Shown here: positions 1-9,342 of the stretch, in pieces
How positions within the stretch are numbered: position 1 is the stretch's first letter
Layout of the letters: each line of letters opens with the position of its first letter
DNA from: Pachyseris speciosa
Taxonomy: Eukaryota > Cnidaria > Anthozoa > Scleractinia > Pachyseridae
Reading direction: 5' to 3'
Assembly (NCBI GenBank): GCA_016490735.1
Contig: JAEMWC010000013.1
Coordinates: 1 to 64,000 of the forward strand
DNA: 64,000 nucleotides
The notes under the pieces: model-generated
Told to the model about the DNA's origin: nothing
Database searches by the model: none
The model's input: the letters and a program-made list of their open reading frames with translations, nothing else
Translations under genes and position numbers: made by a program

Positions 1-16
1 ATATAGCCATTCAGAT

Positions 17-2787
17 TTAAATCACACCAAGTTTAGCCTCACTTATAAGAAAGCTGTTCATATTAATATTATTTAGCATTGTCAATTCACCATTTTGACC
101 GTCAAATAAGTTTGACGAATTATTAATCAAAGCATGTCCATTCAAATCTAAATCAGTTTGTAATTGCATTTTTTCATTTACGATTTTATAAGCTTCTGTG
201 AAGTCGTAAACACTTGATGGAACGTCTACAGCTTCAAAATCAATACCATATGCAACACAATGAACTTTTTACTTATTTGGATAAGTTGGTTAGCATTAAT
301 ATGAATCGTACAATATAAATATTCAGGTGGTGAACTTGCTGATGGTTTTTCAATCCATAATAAATATCTCGAATGATCTTCATTTCTGTTATCAAATTTT
401 CTCCCTACAGTTTTATGAATTGTAATTCCACCAGTTGCACTGAATGTTACACTACTAAGACTCATTCCTTCATAATCAGGAAATAGCCATTCAAGAATAA
501 ATGTGTTTTCCATCTTTATTGTGTACATATTAAATCCAATTCTAGCTCTGTAAATATGATTAGCTTCTTTATTCAAGTCTACATCAATGACCTTTTTTAA
601 AATCAAATGCGGTGAACGAGGTAAATTGACATATCCATTAACTTTCAAGCCATATTCAGTACTGACTTCATCGATATCATTCATCAAATATTTGAAAGCA
701 TTCTTTGGATGAGAAGCAGATGAAATATGACTTTTTTCTAAGTGATCTAAATTTTACGGCATCGGTTTTATTTGTTCCTTCTTTTAAGTTAATGATTTTA
801 TGCCCTCCAAGTTTTAAGTCTGCTGCCATCGCATTTGTTCCATTCAATAATAAAGTGTTCGCTCTCATAGCTATTCCAGCTCGATTTAGAACTCTGAAGT
901 TCACTGCATCAGTTTCATCCGACGGGTCCGCTAAATTCGTCACTCTATTTCCACTCATTGACAAATCGCCATACATTGCAGTCGAACCGTCTCGTTGGAG
1001 AAAATATTCGTCAGTATATCTTTTCGTCACTGCGTCGTTTGCGTCGACGGGTGGAGCAAGATCAGTAATGGCATTGTTGTTCATATTTGATTTTGTTGTG
1101 CGATTGCATCAAGTTTGGTTTGCAACCTCTGGTCCACATATTTTTTATTAACTGCATTTTCAGCTGGTGTACTATTATCAACATCTTTTAAATCTTGAAT
1201 TGTGTACCGGCCATGTTTAGATCGCCCTCAGCTGGGCTGGTTCCATCCCTTTTTAAACAGCTCGCAATTTGAGAGTCAACGTAGCTTTTGTTTGTGGCGT
1301 CTTGTGGGTTTGAGGGGTTATCCTGTAGGGTGAGGATTTTGTTTAATTTCATGTCAATATTACTACCAAACGCAACATGGCCGTTTTCAATTTCATAAGC
1401 TGGGTCATGGAGAAAGTAAGACAAATTGGTATGATAGCCATAGGCCCCATAAACGATGATATGTGTTTTGGTGTTAGACGCAGGAGCTGTGCTGGCAAGT
1501 TCCACCTGTATTGCCGCTTGACCACCACTTATTTTTTCTATCTGGAAAAGAATTTTAATATAACCATCAACGTGTGGAGTTCTAGTAAAAGATTTTTGAA
1601 ATGACAGTCCAGCGTCGCGCATGTTAATTGTTGGAAGGGTTAAATCGATTGTTGCACTTCTTGGGTCTGATGGTGAGTAAAACTCAACAAAAAAAGTGTA
1701 TTGACTGTTACTCAATGATGAAACATCAAAACGAATTTTAGATGTGAAGTTGCCACTTCGTTTGATGAAAAAAGACAATGACGACTTGTTTATGTGATAA
1801 GGTGATCTGTCAAAATTCTCAATTTGAAGGTTTTCCACACCACTGACTGCAGAAGACTTGGATTTATCCTTTAGTAAAAATGCGAAAGGGTTACGTTGAG
1901 TACCTGATGCTGATAAAATAAGGTCATCAACATACTGCTTCGCGTTGAGGAATGATGAAACAACAAGGTCATCAGTATACACCTTTGTGGCAGCATCTTT
2001 GTCAGCAGTTGGTTCTGCTACATTACTCATTTTTTTGTTTGTGTTAATGTAAAACCAATTCCTTTATCACCTTTATCACCTTTTGGACCCCTAAGACCAG
2101 TATTACCTTTCTCACTTTAAAACCAAATGGGCCTCTAGCAACTGTATCACCCTTATCACCTTTTGGACCAACAGGACCTGTATTACCTCTATCACCTGTA
2201 TCACCTTTTGGACCAATTGAACCTGTATCACCTTTATCACCCTTATCACCTTTTGGACCAACAGGACCTGTATTACCTCTATCACCTTTGTGGCAGCATC
2301 TTTGTCAGCAGTTGGTTCTGCTACATTACTCATTTTTTTGTTTTTGGAATATCAATTACCATCTTGTGTTTAATGTAAACCAATTCCTTTATCACCTTTA
2401 TCACCTTTTGGACCCCCTTAGACCAGTATTACCTTTCTTCACCTTTTAAACCCAAATGGGCCTCTAGCACCTGTATCACCCTTATCACCTTTTGGACCAA
2501 CAGGACCTGTATTACCTCTATCACCTGTATCACCTTTTGGACCAATTGAACCTGTTATCACCTTTATCACCCTTATCACCTTTTGGACCAACAGGACCTG
2601 TATTACCTCTATCACCTGTATCACCTTTTGGACCAATTGAACCTGTAGCTCCTTGTGGGCCAATTGCACCTGTATTACCTTTTGGACCTCTATCACCTTT
2701 ATCACCTTTTGGACCAATCGGACCTGCTGGACCTCTTTCACCAGTTTTTGTTTTATCTTGATCTTGTGGAGAATTAAAAACTCCCAT
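17..2787 (-). pseudogene. Spike/fibre protein with collagen-like stalk (frame-broken)
   Basis: A leftward reading begins at ATG 2787. It has a short head, then Gly-X-Y repeats ([12 protein letters not shown] units, about 2040-2750), then phage/adenovirus-fibre-like shaft repeats of the form GNxIxNLxxPxxxxDAVxxxYVD (about 1200-1320 and 770-1080), a beta-rich stretch (about 1350-1850) and a C-terminal head (17-700). The stop is at 17-19. This is the layout expected of a trimeric receptor-binding spike; that role is inference. The frame is lost at several points: indels in the collagen part (about 2040, 2110, 2435, 2560), about 1195, a T-run at 732-737 and a T-run at 266-270. It may instead be two genes, a collagen protein and a fibre protein, split near 2030. 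TCTAA motifs lie just upstream. Confidence 0.72.
1981..2610 (-). repeat. About 310-bp tandem duplication inside the collagen/fibre junction
   Basis: The stretch around 1981-2284 is repeated at about 2285-2610 with offsets of 304-325 bp. Both copies contain the end of the Gly-X-Y region and the start of the following fibre segment, including the peptide [12 protein letters not shown]. The copies differ mainly by 1-2 nt indels. It may be a genuine stalk-length duplication or a collapsed/expanded low-complexity assembly. Confidence 0.75.
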
Positions 2788-2806
2788 ATAATATTAGATT
2801 AGATAA
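2788..2806 (-). promoter_or_regulatory. TCTAA-type promoter motif for spike gene
   Basis: On the minus strand two TCTAAT/TATCTAAT units (rc of TTAGA at 2794-2798 and 2799-2803) sit 7-16 nt before the ATG, which lies in the context tatATG. The same arrangement precedes most virion genes in both elements. Confidence 0.55.
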
Positions 2807-2849
2807 CACAGTAAAGTTTGTTCTATCAATTACCATTGTTGTCATTGTT

Positions 2850-2987
2850 TTACCCATTGTCACCATTTGTCACCATTGTTCCATTGTCACCATTGTCACC
2901 ATTGTTACCATTGTTGCCATTGTTATTTTTTTTACCTTTTGGAAGAATTATTTCATATCCATTTGGATAAGGATTGAATGTTGCCAT
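2850..2987 (-). CDS. Small Asn-Gly-rich protein (unknown)
   Basis: An ATG at 2987 preceded by the TCTAA/tatATG promoter motif opens a 45-residue frame. About 20 ordinary residues (MATFNPYPNG...) are followed by NNG/DNG triplets. The triplet repeat is built from a (CAT/CAC TGT) DNA repeat and looks like a collagen-like GNN/GDN tail cut short by an indel. It sits between the spike and ATPase genes, so a virion stalk or adhesin fragment is possible; no function is claimed. Confidence 0.5.
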   Translation of the reverse strand: MATFNPYPNGYEIILPKGKKNNNGNNGNNGDNGDNGTMVTNGDNG

Positions 2988-3000
2988 ATACTATTAGATT
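2988..3000 (-). promoter_or_regulatory. TCTAA-type promoter motif
   Basis: The minus strand reads ATCTAATAGTATATG into the start codon at 2987 (TTAGA at 2994-2998 on +), matching the shared motif and spacing. Confidence 0.5.
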
Positions 3001-3003
3001 ATA

Positions 3004-3640
3004 TTAACCATAAAAATTTCTCTTCACTGTTTTCATAGGCTTGTCAACATAACAGAAAGAATAAGGTTTCTTGGTTGCTTCAATGTATTTCTGCTTGTCT
3101 ATTCCAAGTTCTTGTGCAATAATGTTTCTCTCTCTTGTGGATGGAAAATCATAAAGGCAGAAATGGCTACAATTAAGTCTGACAGATTTTGGGCATCCAT
3201 AGAATGATTGTGTGAGATATATGACAGAACAGTTTTTGTGTCTCCCTTGAATGAAATAGCTTATGATTTGATCTTGTTTTTTTATCAGTCACAAAATCAT
3301 CAAACACAACCAATCGTTGTAAATCAGTGTCTTTAATCTGTTCAACAGGTGATATTTCATCTTGGCTGCATATCAATACAGGATATCCAACTTGCCTGCT
3401 TATTTCATCCATGACTTTCCGCAGATATTGATACTTGTCTTGATCCAAATTTTTTGCATAAAGATGTATCTGATCATAATAAACCAATGGTTCCATAATC
3501 AAATGCATGAACAATGTTGTCTTTCCAGATCCAGAATTACCAGCCAATAACATTCTAAATGTATCTTTTGGCATATACGGATACAACTGTCTGAATGAAT
3601 TATTTGAATTCTGAATGATATCATAATTTGGAATTTCCAT
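3004..3640 (-). pseudogene. A32-like genome-packaging ATPase (one frameshift)
   Basis: FtsK/HerA-family DNA packaging ATPase of Polintons and NCLDV-type viruses, which pumps DNA into capsids. A Walker A motif GNSGSGKTTL lies near residue 33 and Walker B RLVVFDDF near residue 110. The sensor/arginine-finger region follows in another frame (LTQSFYGCP, then a Cys/His-containing C-terminus ending at 3004). The frame changes at a run of seven T (3277-3283 on +), so the break may be a homopolymer error. Total length is about 210 residues, normal for Polinton ATPases. It is transcribed divergently from the capsid block with a shared promoter region. Confidence 0.9.
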
Positions 3641-3676
3641 ATGTTAATAGTTTAGATTAGTCTAACACAATTGTAT
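3641..3676. promoter_or_regulatory. Divergent promoter, ATPase (-) and coiled-coil gene (+)
   Basis: Within 36 bp there is a TTAGA (3652-3656, serving the minus-strand start at 3640) and a TCTAA (3661-3665, serving ATG 3677). Both precede a tatATG-like start context. It is an almost symmetrical pair of the element-wide promoter motif. Confidence 0.55.
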
Positions 3677-4296
3677 ATGGATATAGAACGTATGAAAAGG
3701 CTTTCTAAAAGTGGAATTGAAGCTAGAAATAAAACTAGAGAAGTTCGTGAGGTTATCAAGACTTATGAAAATAGGAAACAGGATGCATATGATGAAACAT
3801 CAGAATTACTGAAACGCTCTATTGATGTCCAGAAGAGTGTGAAAGAAAGTGTAGACAAAAACAGGATGAAGTTATTGAACAGTTGAAACAAAATCAACTG
3901 GCTATAACACAAGGACTTGATGATGTTATGGAATCTAATTGTAGAGCAATTGCAATGGATACAGAACTTCCTAAAGCCATTGAAGCACCAGAAGATAAGG
4001 ATGGGAAACCCACCATATTAGCGATCGATAACAATTTCAACAAAGATGACAGAATTATATTAAAAAATAACAAGCTTTTGAAACCAAACGATTTAACTCA
4101 AGTCAGCCCACAGAAACTTCTTGAAGAAAAGAAAAAAGCTGTAGAAATCGCCAGGGTGATTGGACCTAAAAAAAGATTTGCAAAAACACCAGAAGATAAA
4201 GAATCTTATGATCAAGAATTGAAAACTTTGAAGAAATACAGAGAAACGATTGCAGATGTATTAGCTTCTTACAAATACAAAAAGGGCAAGGAATGA
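3677..4296 (+). pseudogene. Coiled-coil virion-type protein (one frameshift)
   Basis: A frame from ATG 3677 (MDIERMKRLS) to about 3857 is continued in another frame from about 3862 to the stop at 4296. The switch is at an A-run (3857-3861). Together they give about 205 residues, rich in Lys/Glu/Gln with heptad-like spacing, so probably alpha-helical coiled coil. It lies first in the rightward structural block, between ATPase and minor capsid, where Polintons often keep poorly conserved minor virion proteins. I do not recognise a family. Confidence 0.55.
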
Positions 4297-4508
4297 GAAA
4301 GAGAAAACAATATGGAGCTGGCGTTGTCCATTATAATAATATTGGTGACTTGCTTTCACGACTCCAGTTACTTGGTGGGTCTATTTTTGCTGGTAACAAC
4401 AGTATGAGCGTCAGAAATGAGTTTGTAAAGATATTGCACATATTAAACAGAATGGGCGTCATTGGAATCAAAGAGCTCAATAAAATAATGATGAAATATC
4501 TAATGTAA
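4293..4508 (+). CDS. Small unknown protein, overlapping start
   Basis: 71 residues starting at an ATGA overlap with the previous stop (4293-4296), so it is probably translated from the same message. It begins with a basic stretch (MRKRKQYGAG) followed by a hydrophobic/helical segment with GxLLSRLQLLGGSIFAGN. It could be a small virion or membrane-active peptide; function unknown. No TCTAA motif of its own. Confidence 0.5.
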   Translation: MRKRKQYGAGVVHYNNIGDLLSRLQLLGGSIFAGNNSMSVRNEFVKILHILNRMGVIGIKELNKIMMKYLM

Positions 4509-4514
4509 AAGTAT
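4499..4514 (+). promoter_or_regulatory. TCTAA-type promoter motif for minor capsid gene
   Basis: TCTAA at 4499-4503 followed by an A-rich spacer and tatATG (4515). The motif overlaps the end of the upstream ORF. Confidence 0.5.
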
Positions 4515-5299
4515 ATGACAGAAATTTCATTACGATTCAACAGTAAAAACAGAGACAAAATTGGTGTTAGTAAGAGTCATGATTTTGAAAAAAGATTCAA
4601 TACACCAATCAAATTATCGAATGATTTGAAATATGAAATGGCTGTGAATGTTATCAATATGACATACAGTTGGTACAATATCAGAGAATTTTTTGGGAAT
4701 AATCAAATGAAATATAGCTATTACAAAGGTGTAAACTGGGAAACAATAACATTCGTTGACGGGATGTATTCATACGACGATATCAATAGTTACATTCATG
4801 AGTATATGAGTAAAAATAGCCATGTACTGAATCCATCTGAAACAGACAAATCAAAATTCAAGTATGGTATTAACATGTATTTCGTTTTGTCAACATATCG
4901 CATTTTGATTGAACTTGATGAAACTATCGAGTGGATCTGAGAAATCTTGATTTCAGAAAACTTATCGGTTTCGATTCAAAATTAGTTTCAGCAACAGAAT
5001 ATGGAGCAAATCTACCTGATATTACAAGAGGAGTGGATGAAATTTATATTAATTGTGATAATGTGATAGATAGCATTGTTGATGGCAATAGTACAAATAC
5101 AATCGCTGTTATTCCAGTCACAGATCTCGTCAGAAGTTTACCTTTCACTTACAAACCTCGTTTTCTTTCATGGAATCCTATCTCAACACACACAATCAGC
5201 TCAATACGTTTTTATGTCACTGATTCTTCTAGACAACCAGTTGATTTAAATGGGATAGATTGGTATATTGAGTTATTCTTGAGAGGGACAGAATTATAA
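4515..5299 (+). pseudogene. Minor capsid (penton-like) protein, one frameshift
   Basis: Begins MTEISLRFNSKNRDK. The reading frame stops at 4940 but continues in an overlapping frame from about 4931 to the stop at 5299, consistent with loss of one G near 4931. Combined length is about 260 residues, the usual size of the single jelly-roll minor capsid/penton protein of Polintons. The motif LDFRKLIGF and the position between the small virion ORFs and the MCP support this. It would form capsid vertices. The assignment rests on synteny and general resemblance, not an alignment. Confidence 0.7.
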
Positions 5300-5312
5300 A
5301 ACCTAATAGTAT

Positions 5313-5561
5313 ATGAAACGGTTTGAGTTTAAAAAATATGAACAACATGGTGAAGGTGTCATGACTGACATTATCAAAACAGCTGGAAAAAAAGCAGCAG
5401 AAAAAGCAGCCACAACAATTGGTGAACATGCTGGCAAAAAAGCTGGTGATAAAATAATAGAACTTTTAAGAAAGAGAAAGAGTGGAACTGAGAGTGTGAG
5501 CAAGAGTGGAAGTGGGAGTGTGATCAAAAGAAAGAGAGGTAGGCCACGCAAAATCAAGTGA
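5313..5561 (+). CDS. Small basic AT-hook-like protein, putative core/DNA-binding protein
   Basis: 82 residues. An Ala/Lys-rich amphipathic helix-like centre (AGKKAAEKAATTIGEHAGKKAG) is followed by a Ser/Gly linker and the C-terminal KRKRGRPRK, an AT-hook core. Very basic overall, so DNA condensation inside the virion is a reasonable guess, comparable in role to adenovirus core peptides. It lies between minor and major capsid genes with a CCTAA variant of the promoter motif at 5302-5306. Confidence 0.6.
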   Translation: MKRFEFKKYEQHGEGVMTDIIKTAGKKAAEKAATTIGEHAGKKAGDKIIELLRKRKSGTESVSKSGSGSVIKRKRGRPRKIK

Positions 5562-5579
5562 ATGGAAAACTAACTTTTA

Positions 5580-5595
5580 TCTAACACAATAATAT
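5580..5595 (+). promoter_or_regulatory. TCTAA-type promoter motif for major capsid gene
   Basis: ATCTAACACAATAATATATG: TCTAA at 5580-5584, ATG at 5596. One of the best matches to the shared consensus. Confidence 0.6.
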
Positions 5596-6884
5596 ATGTG
5601 AAACTATCGTGACTCAAAATATATCGAAAGATATGAAGATGTAGTGTTCGAACTAGAGACAGCACTTAATACTGTAGTAGCAAATAATGCTCATCAGAGG
5701 AAAACAGGTTACCGTTTCGTTGTTGATAACAGTGGAGAGACTACACCATTTGATTGGTACAATGCCCGTTTGAATGTTGATTTCATTGTAAAGAAGCTTG
5801 CAGATGGAGCCGCCATTGCAGAAAATGATAGAAATGGTATCGTTAATTCAGTTCACGCTCTTATAAACACTCTTAATGTAAAAATGAATGGTATTGATGT
5901 TTATGAGTGCAGAGATGCCAACCAAGCCACAAATATTAAGTCGTTGCTTGAGTATTCACAAGGTTATGCTTCAAGTCAAGGAACAAATGAGTTTTTCTAT
6001 CTTGACACCAACAGGATTGCTGATGACAGAGTTGCTCAGGTGGCTACTTATAACAAAGGTTTCGCAGCTCGCAAAGCACCGTTGAATACTGCTGGTGGTA
6101 AAGTAAATGCAGAGCTTGCATTGAACAGATACGGTTTTTTCAAGAGCCTTTGGGATGAACTTTTGCCAAACTCTAAATTGGAGGTTAACTTGACACTTGA
6201 GAGTGATGACAATATGATTTGGCAAGCTGCTGATGATTGCCGTGTGGTACTAACTAAATTTCAGCTTATTGTTCCTCGTATTATTTTTAATTCAGCGGGA
6301 AAGTCACTGTACATGAGTAAGTATCTTGACAACAGAAAGTGGACTTACATGAGAGAAATGGTTGAGAGAGGCAATTCAACAAGACAACAGACAGCCAATT
6401 TCCGTATTTCCACAGGAATAAACAAACCCAGGCATGTCTTTGTATTCATCATCAATGATGCTAATGATTCTGATCAGACAGCCAATAAATTTCTCTATAA
6501 CACCTTTTCAGTTGCAAATAACCAAACTTTGAATGATTGTTATCTTGAGGTTGGCAATGGTAATGATTATCCAGAGGTTCATTATAAACCATCAACAGAA
6601 CCAACAAGAGTATTTAGAGATGTTTTGAAATATGTTCAAGCTGTAAATGATTTCAGTGAAAGTACCCTTCTTAACAGGGGAATTTCGGTACAATATTCCC
6701 TTTCATTTATTTTGATTTGACGAAACAGAAACAGGATATCAAAGATGGAATGACAAAACTGACTTTCAAATACACTTTGAGTGGGGCAACAGATGCTGAT
6801 TACAGTGTGTATGCATTGGTCCTCTATGAGCAGGATATTGAGATGAGAAAGACTGATGGTAAAATCGTCTTGAGATCTATGTAA
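5596..6884 (+). pseudogene. Major capsid protein, double jelly-roll type (broken)
   Basis: About 430 residues. It is the main shell protein, matching the Polinton/adintovirus MCP by size, position and segments such as RKTGYRFxVDNxG, LxxLWDELLPNSKLEV and VHYKPSTEPxRVFRDVLKY. The ATG at the promoter (5596) is followed at once by TGA (5599-5601), after which the frame is open from 5602. A second break lies at a G-run (6677-6680): the C-terminal 60 codons continue in another frame to the stop at 6882-6884. The C-terminal part is closely matched by the MCP fragment at 63680-64000, which helps place the break. Confidence 0.88.
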
Positions 6885-7013
6885 ATGGAATAATTAATTG
6901 GAAATAATTAATTAAATTAAATAAATTGAATAAAATAAATTAATTAAATAAATTAAATAATTAATTTAAATGATTGTTTGTATTAAATACAATTTAGTAT
7001 AAACATATATTAT
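6885..7013. other. AT-rich intergenic spacer
   Basis: Nearly pure A/T with overlapping TTAATTAAATAAAT units. No TCTAA is present before the next gene here, although the homologous gene in element 2 has one. A decayed promoter is possible. Confidence 0.5.
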
Positions 7014-7873
7014 ATGACTACTTATCATCCTCATGGAGTGACACTTTCACAAGGTCAGAAACAAAAGCTAGCAAAAGCTTATGCAACAAATTCACCTGTA
7101 ACAATAAGGTTGACGCATAGTGAATTGTCTGGAAATGATCAACTAATGTTGACTAAGAGACAAATCAACAAACTGATTAAATCAAGTAGATCAGGAAAAG
7201 GTTCAGACATCAAGATATCAAAAAATCAAATCAGAAAAGCTGTTGTAGAAGGAGGTTCTCTTTGGTCCAGTCTTTTTTCACTTGGAACAAAACTATTGCC
7301 ATATGCAACTAAAGCTGTAGCAAAGGCAGCTCCAGCATTGGCTACAGGTGCTCTTTCTTCATTAGCAAGTCTCGGTGTTGATAAACTATTTGGGAAGAAA
7401 CAAAGTGGAGGATTTCTTATTCCTAATGCCAATTTATCCCAATTATTGAATGTAGGAAATTTATTGAATACGAGACAGATGGCAGATATTATTCAAAAAA
7501 TGCAGTATGGTGGAGACGTTGTTATAAAACCAACAAAAACACAGATTGGAAATGGTATTGGAACAATACTCGCCAGTATTGGAATTCCTTTGGCCATAGA
7601 AGCAATTAGAAAATTAACTGGAAAAGGTTTGCATGTTGAAAGCAGCCGTCCAAGACGGTCATTACCAGTTCATGTTCCAGATTCCATTGCAGTTAATAAA
7701 AGTGGTGGGAAACATGCTATGATGCCATGGCGATCCTTACCTGTTATTGGTACATGGGATAACCCAATAGGCATGGGAATGAAAAAAAAAAAAGAAAAAC
7801 CAAAGGAAAAGGACTTCTACTGGGCAAAAACAGTCCATTCAATTTAATCCCAATCCTAGGGACAATACTGTAA
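7014..7873 (+). pseudogene. pVI/pX-like core or membrane-active protein (one frameshift)
   Basis: Starts MTTYHPHGVTLSQGQKQKL, an N-terminal module shared by four proteins in this window. A Ser/Lys segment follows, then a long Ala/Gly/Leu amphipathic-hydrophobic region (SLWSSLFSLGTKLLPYATK..., residues about 82-125) resembling the membrane-lytic region of adenovirus pVI-like proteins, and a C-terminus that ends in GLLLGKNSPFN...PILG in a second frame (stop 7871-7873). The frame changes at a 12-A run (7782-7793). It lies directly before the protease, as a likely cleavage substrate. Function by analogy only. Confidence 0.65.
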
Positions 7874-8331
7874 GATTTATCAATAAACCATTATCCAACT
7901 TTGATTTAATCAATTGGGTGAAACAACTTGGAATAAAACATTTTAGAGGAGTATTTTCAAGAGACAATCTTCCCAGACAAATAAAAAACAATGAATGTGG
8001 GATAGTCAATCTTGATTCCAAAATTGGACCAGGTACTCATTGGGTATGTTATCGGAATATGGACAAATACTGTGAATACTTTGACTCTTTCGGTTTGATG
8101 ATGCCGACAGAAGTTCAAATATATATGTTGACAAGCGGTAAACAACTTGAATACTCTGGTGATGAGATACAAGAAAGGGATTCAGTCTTGTGTGGATATT
8201 GGTGTTTGTACTATCTTCTTGAGAGACAAAAAGGCAGATCTATTCTGAATACAATACACAATTCCAAATTCAATCCAGCAGATGTTAGTGTCAATCACAG
8301 GTTCATCATAGATTATTTCAAAAATATGTAA
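7873..8331 (+). CDS. Adenain-like cysteine protease (maturation protease)
   Basis: Cleaves capsid/core precursors during virion maturation (peptidase family C5-like). The visible triad is His in GTHWVCYRN, Asp in EYFDSFGL, and Cys in the CGYWCLYYL helix start, with the expected order and spacing. Length is about 150 residues, typical of Polinton PRO. The frame is open upstream of the first strong similarity (RFINKPLSNFDLINW) but has no ATG there; GTG at 7918 is a poor alternative. The true start codon may have mutated near 7870, or an indel in the A-run upstream changes the reading. Overlaps the end of the core protein gene. Confidence 0.85.
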   Translation, partial: RFINKPLSNFDLINWVKQLGIKHFRGVFSRDNLPRQIKNNECGIVNLDSKIGPGTHWVCYRNMDKYCEYFDSFGLMMPTEVQIYMLTSGKQLEYSGDEIQERDSVLCGYWCLYYLLERQKGRSILNTIHNSKFNPADVSVNHRFIIDYFKNM

Positions 8332-8340
8332 ATCAATTAT

Positions 8341-8592
8341 ATGAATAAATTGGAAGAGGTGACTGTTAAATTGAGTGAATGGCAAAAGAACAAAATTTAC
8401 AAGGCACAACCAAATAAAACAATCATGATAAATCTGAAAAAAGATTGTCTTGAAGGTTCTGACAAAATTCTTGTGAATAGAATTGCCAGTTCGATGATTC
8501 AAAACAGAAAAGGTAAAAGAGGGTTATGGGTGAAAATATTCCCATTGAATGATATTGAAAAAAGAGAAGATGGATTTTATCTGAAATATTGA
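8341..8592 (+). CDS. Small virion-type protein with LSxxQK module
   Basis: 83 residues. The N-terminus (VKLSEWQKNKIYKA...LEGSDKILV) matches the N-terminal module of the 7014-7873 protein, and the C-terminus (KIFPLNDIEKRED...YLKY) matches the C-terminus of the core-type protein in element 2 (62754-63266). It starts 9 nt after the protease stop, so it is probably co-transcribed. Function unknown; a small capsid cement or core peptide is conceivable. Confidence 0.6.
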   Translation: MNKLEEVTVKLSEWQKNKIYKAQPNKTIMINLKKDCLEGSDKILVNRIASSMIQNRKGKRGLWVKIFPLNDIEKREDGFYLKY

Positions 8593-8599
8593 AAACTTA

Positions 8600-8635
8600 T
8601 CTAACCCAGATTGATTTTATATAATGTAATAACAT
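8600..8635 (+). promoter_or_regulatory. TCTAA-type promoter motif
   Basis: TTATCTAACCC (TCTAA 8600-8604), then AT-rich DNA and catATG at 8636. The spacing is longer than for other genes (about 31 nt). Confidence 0.5.
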
Positions 8636-9186
8636 ATGAATTGCACTTGTGGTCTCGATAAGAGTAAGAAAAATTGCTCGATGAAAGAATGCGCAAAGAG
8701 GAAACAAGTCAGATACTGGGGATTGAATAAGATTGACTCACGTATTCTTGATGCTACAGGATCAACAAAATATCTCGCTGGAAAAAGACAGAAATTGATT
8801 TCTGAAAGAATTAAAAACAATGCCGAACTCAAAAAACTCAAAGACAAGATACTATACACAAACACTCGAAAAGATGAAAAGGAAAAGATCAGAAAAGAAG
8901 CAGAAAAGTTTATTGAAAAAAGAAAAGATATAAATGCCAAACTTGCAAAAATCAACAAAGCATTGAAAATACTGATGAAGAGGAGCTTGTAAAAGTCAAC
9001 AAATCATTGAAAAAGACTAATGAAATAATTTTGGGTGATCCTGCAAACGAAGCTGCAATCAAAAAATCAAAAAGAAAGAGAAGAAGAAAAAAAAAAGAAA
9101 TAAAAGCCAAAATTGTAAAACTAAATAAAATAATAGAAGAAGCGATGGAGAAGAAAGGTGGAAATTTATCTACATATAATACATAT
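8636..9186 (+). pseudogene. Cys-rich N-terminus plus basic coiled-coil protein (frameshifted)
   Basis: Begins MNCTCGLDKSKKNCSMKEC (four cysteines, possible metal site). A long Lys/Glu/Arg-rich coiled coil follows. The frame is lost near 8960-8990 and continues in an overlapping frame (LVKVNKSLKKTNEI...) through a strongly basic patch (KSKRKRRRKKKEIKAK) to about 9180, where the frame runs on into the next gene. Element 2 lacks this gene. Likely a nucleic-acid-binding virion component; unknown family. Confidence 0.5.
9169..9186 (+). promoter_or_regulatory. TCTA promoter motif before CxCxxC mini-ORF
   Basis: TTATCTACATATAATACATATATG: TCTA 9169-9172 and ATG 9187. The homologous gene in element 2 has TCTAA at the same place, which supports an independent start here. 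Confidence 0.5.
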
Positions 9187-9342
9187 ATGAGATCATATTG
9201 TGTGAAACAGAAGAAGGTCACTGAATGTGTTCCAGGAAGTGAAAGATATATGAAAACCAAAAATGGTAGAACAATGATGAAATGCACTTGTGCTGAGTGT
9301 GGGATTACAAAGACTAAATTTGTCAGGAAACAGGGAAACTAA
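9187..9342 (+). CDS. CxCxxC zinc-ribbon-like mini-protein, zero frame of a frameshift unit
   Basis: 51 residues starting MRSYCVKQKKVTECVPGSE and ending in MKCTCAECGITKTKFV...GN. The Cys pattern (C...C...CxCxxC) suggests a small zinc knuckle. The element 2 homologue (62570-62731) is an independent 53-residue ORF with its own promoter motif and the same C-terminus. The last two sense codons before UAA are GGA AAC, forming with the preceding G the slippery heptamer G_GGA_AAC, so it may also be the N-terminal part of a PLA2 fusion protein. Function unknown. Confidence 0.7.
   Translation: MRSYCVKQKKVTECVPGSERYMKTKNGRTMMKCTCAECGITKTKFVRKQGN

Noticed and set aside
1188..2030. Independent fibre gene starting at [12 protein letters not shown]
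   Set aside because: The same peptide recurs at about 2333 and the collagen frame runs into it apart from a homopolymer indel; no TCTAA promoter precedes this ATG. Kept as a possible alternative in the spike entry.
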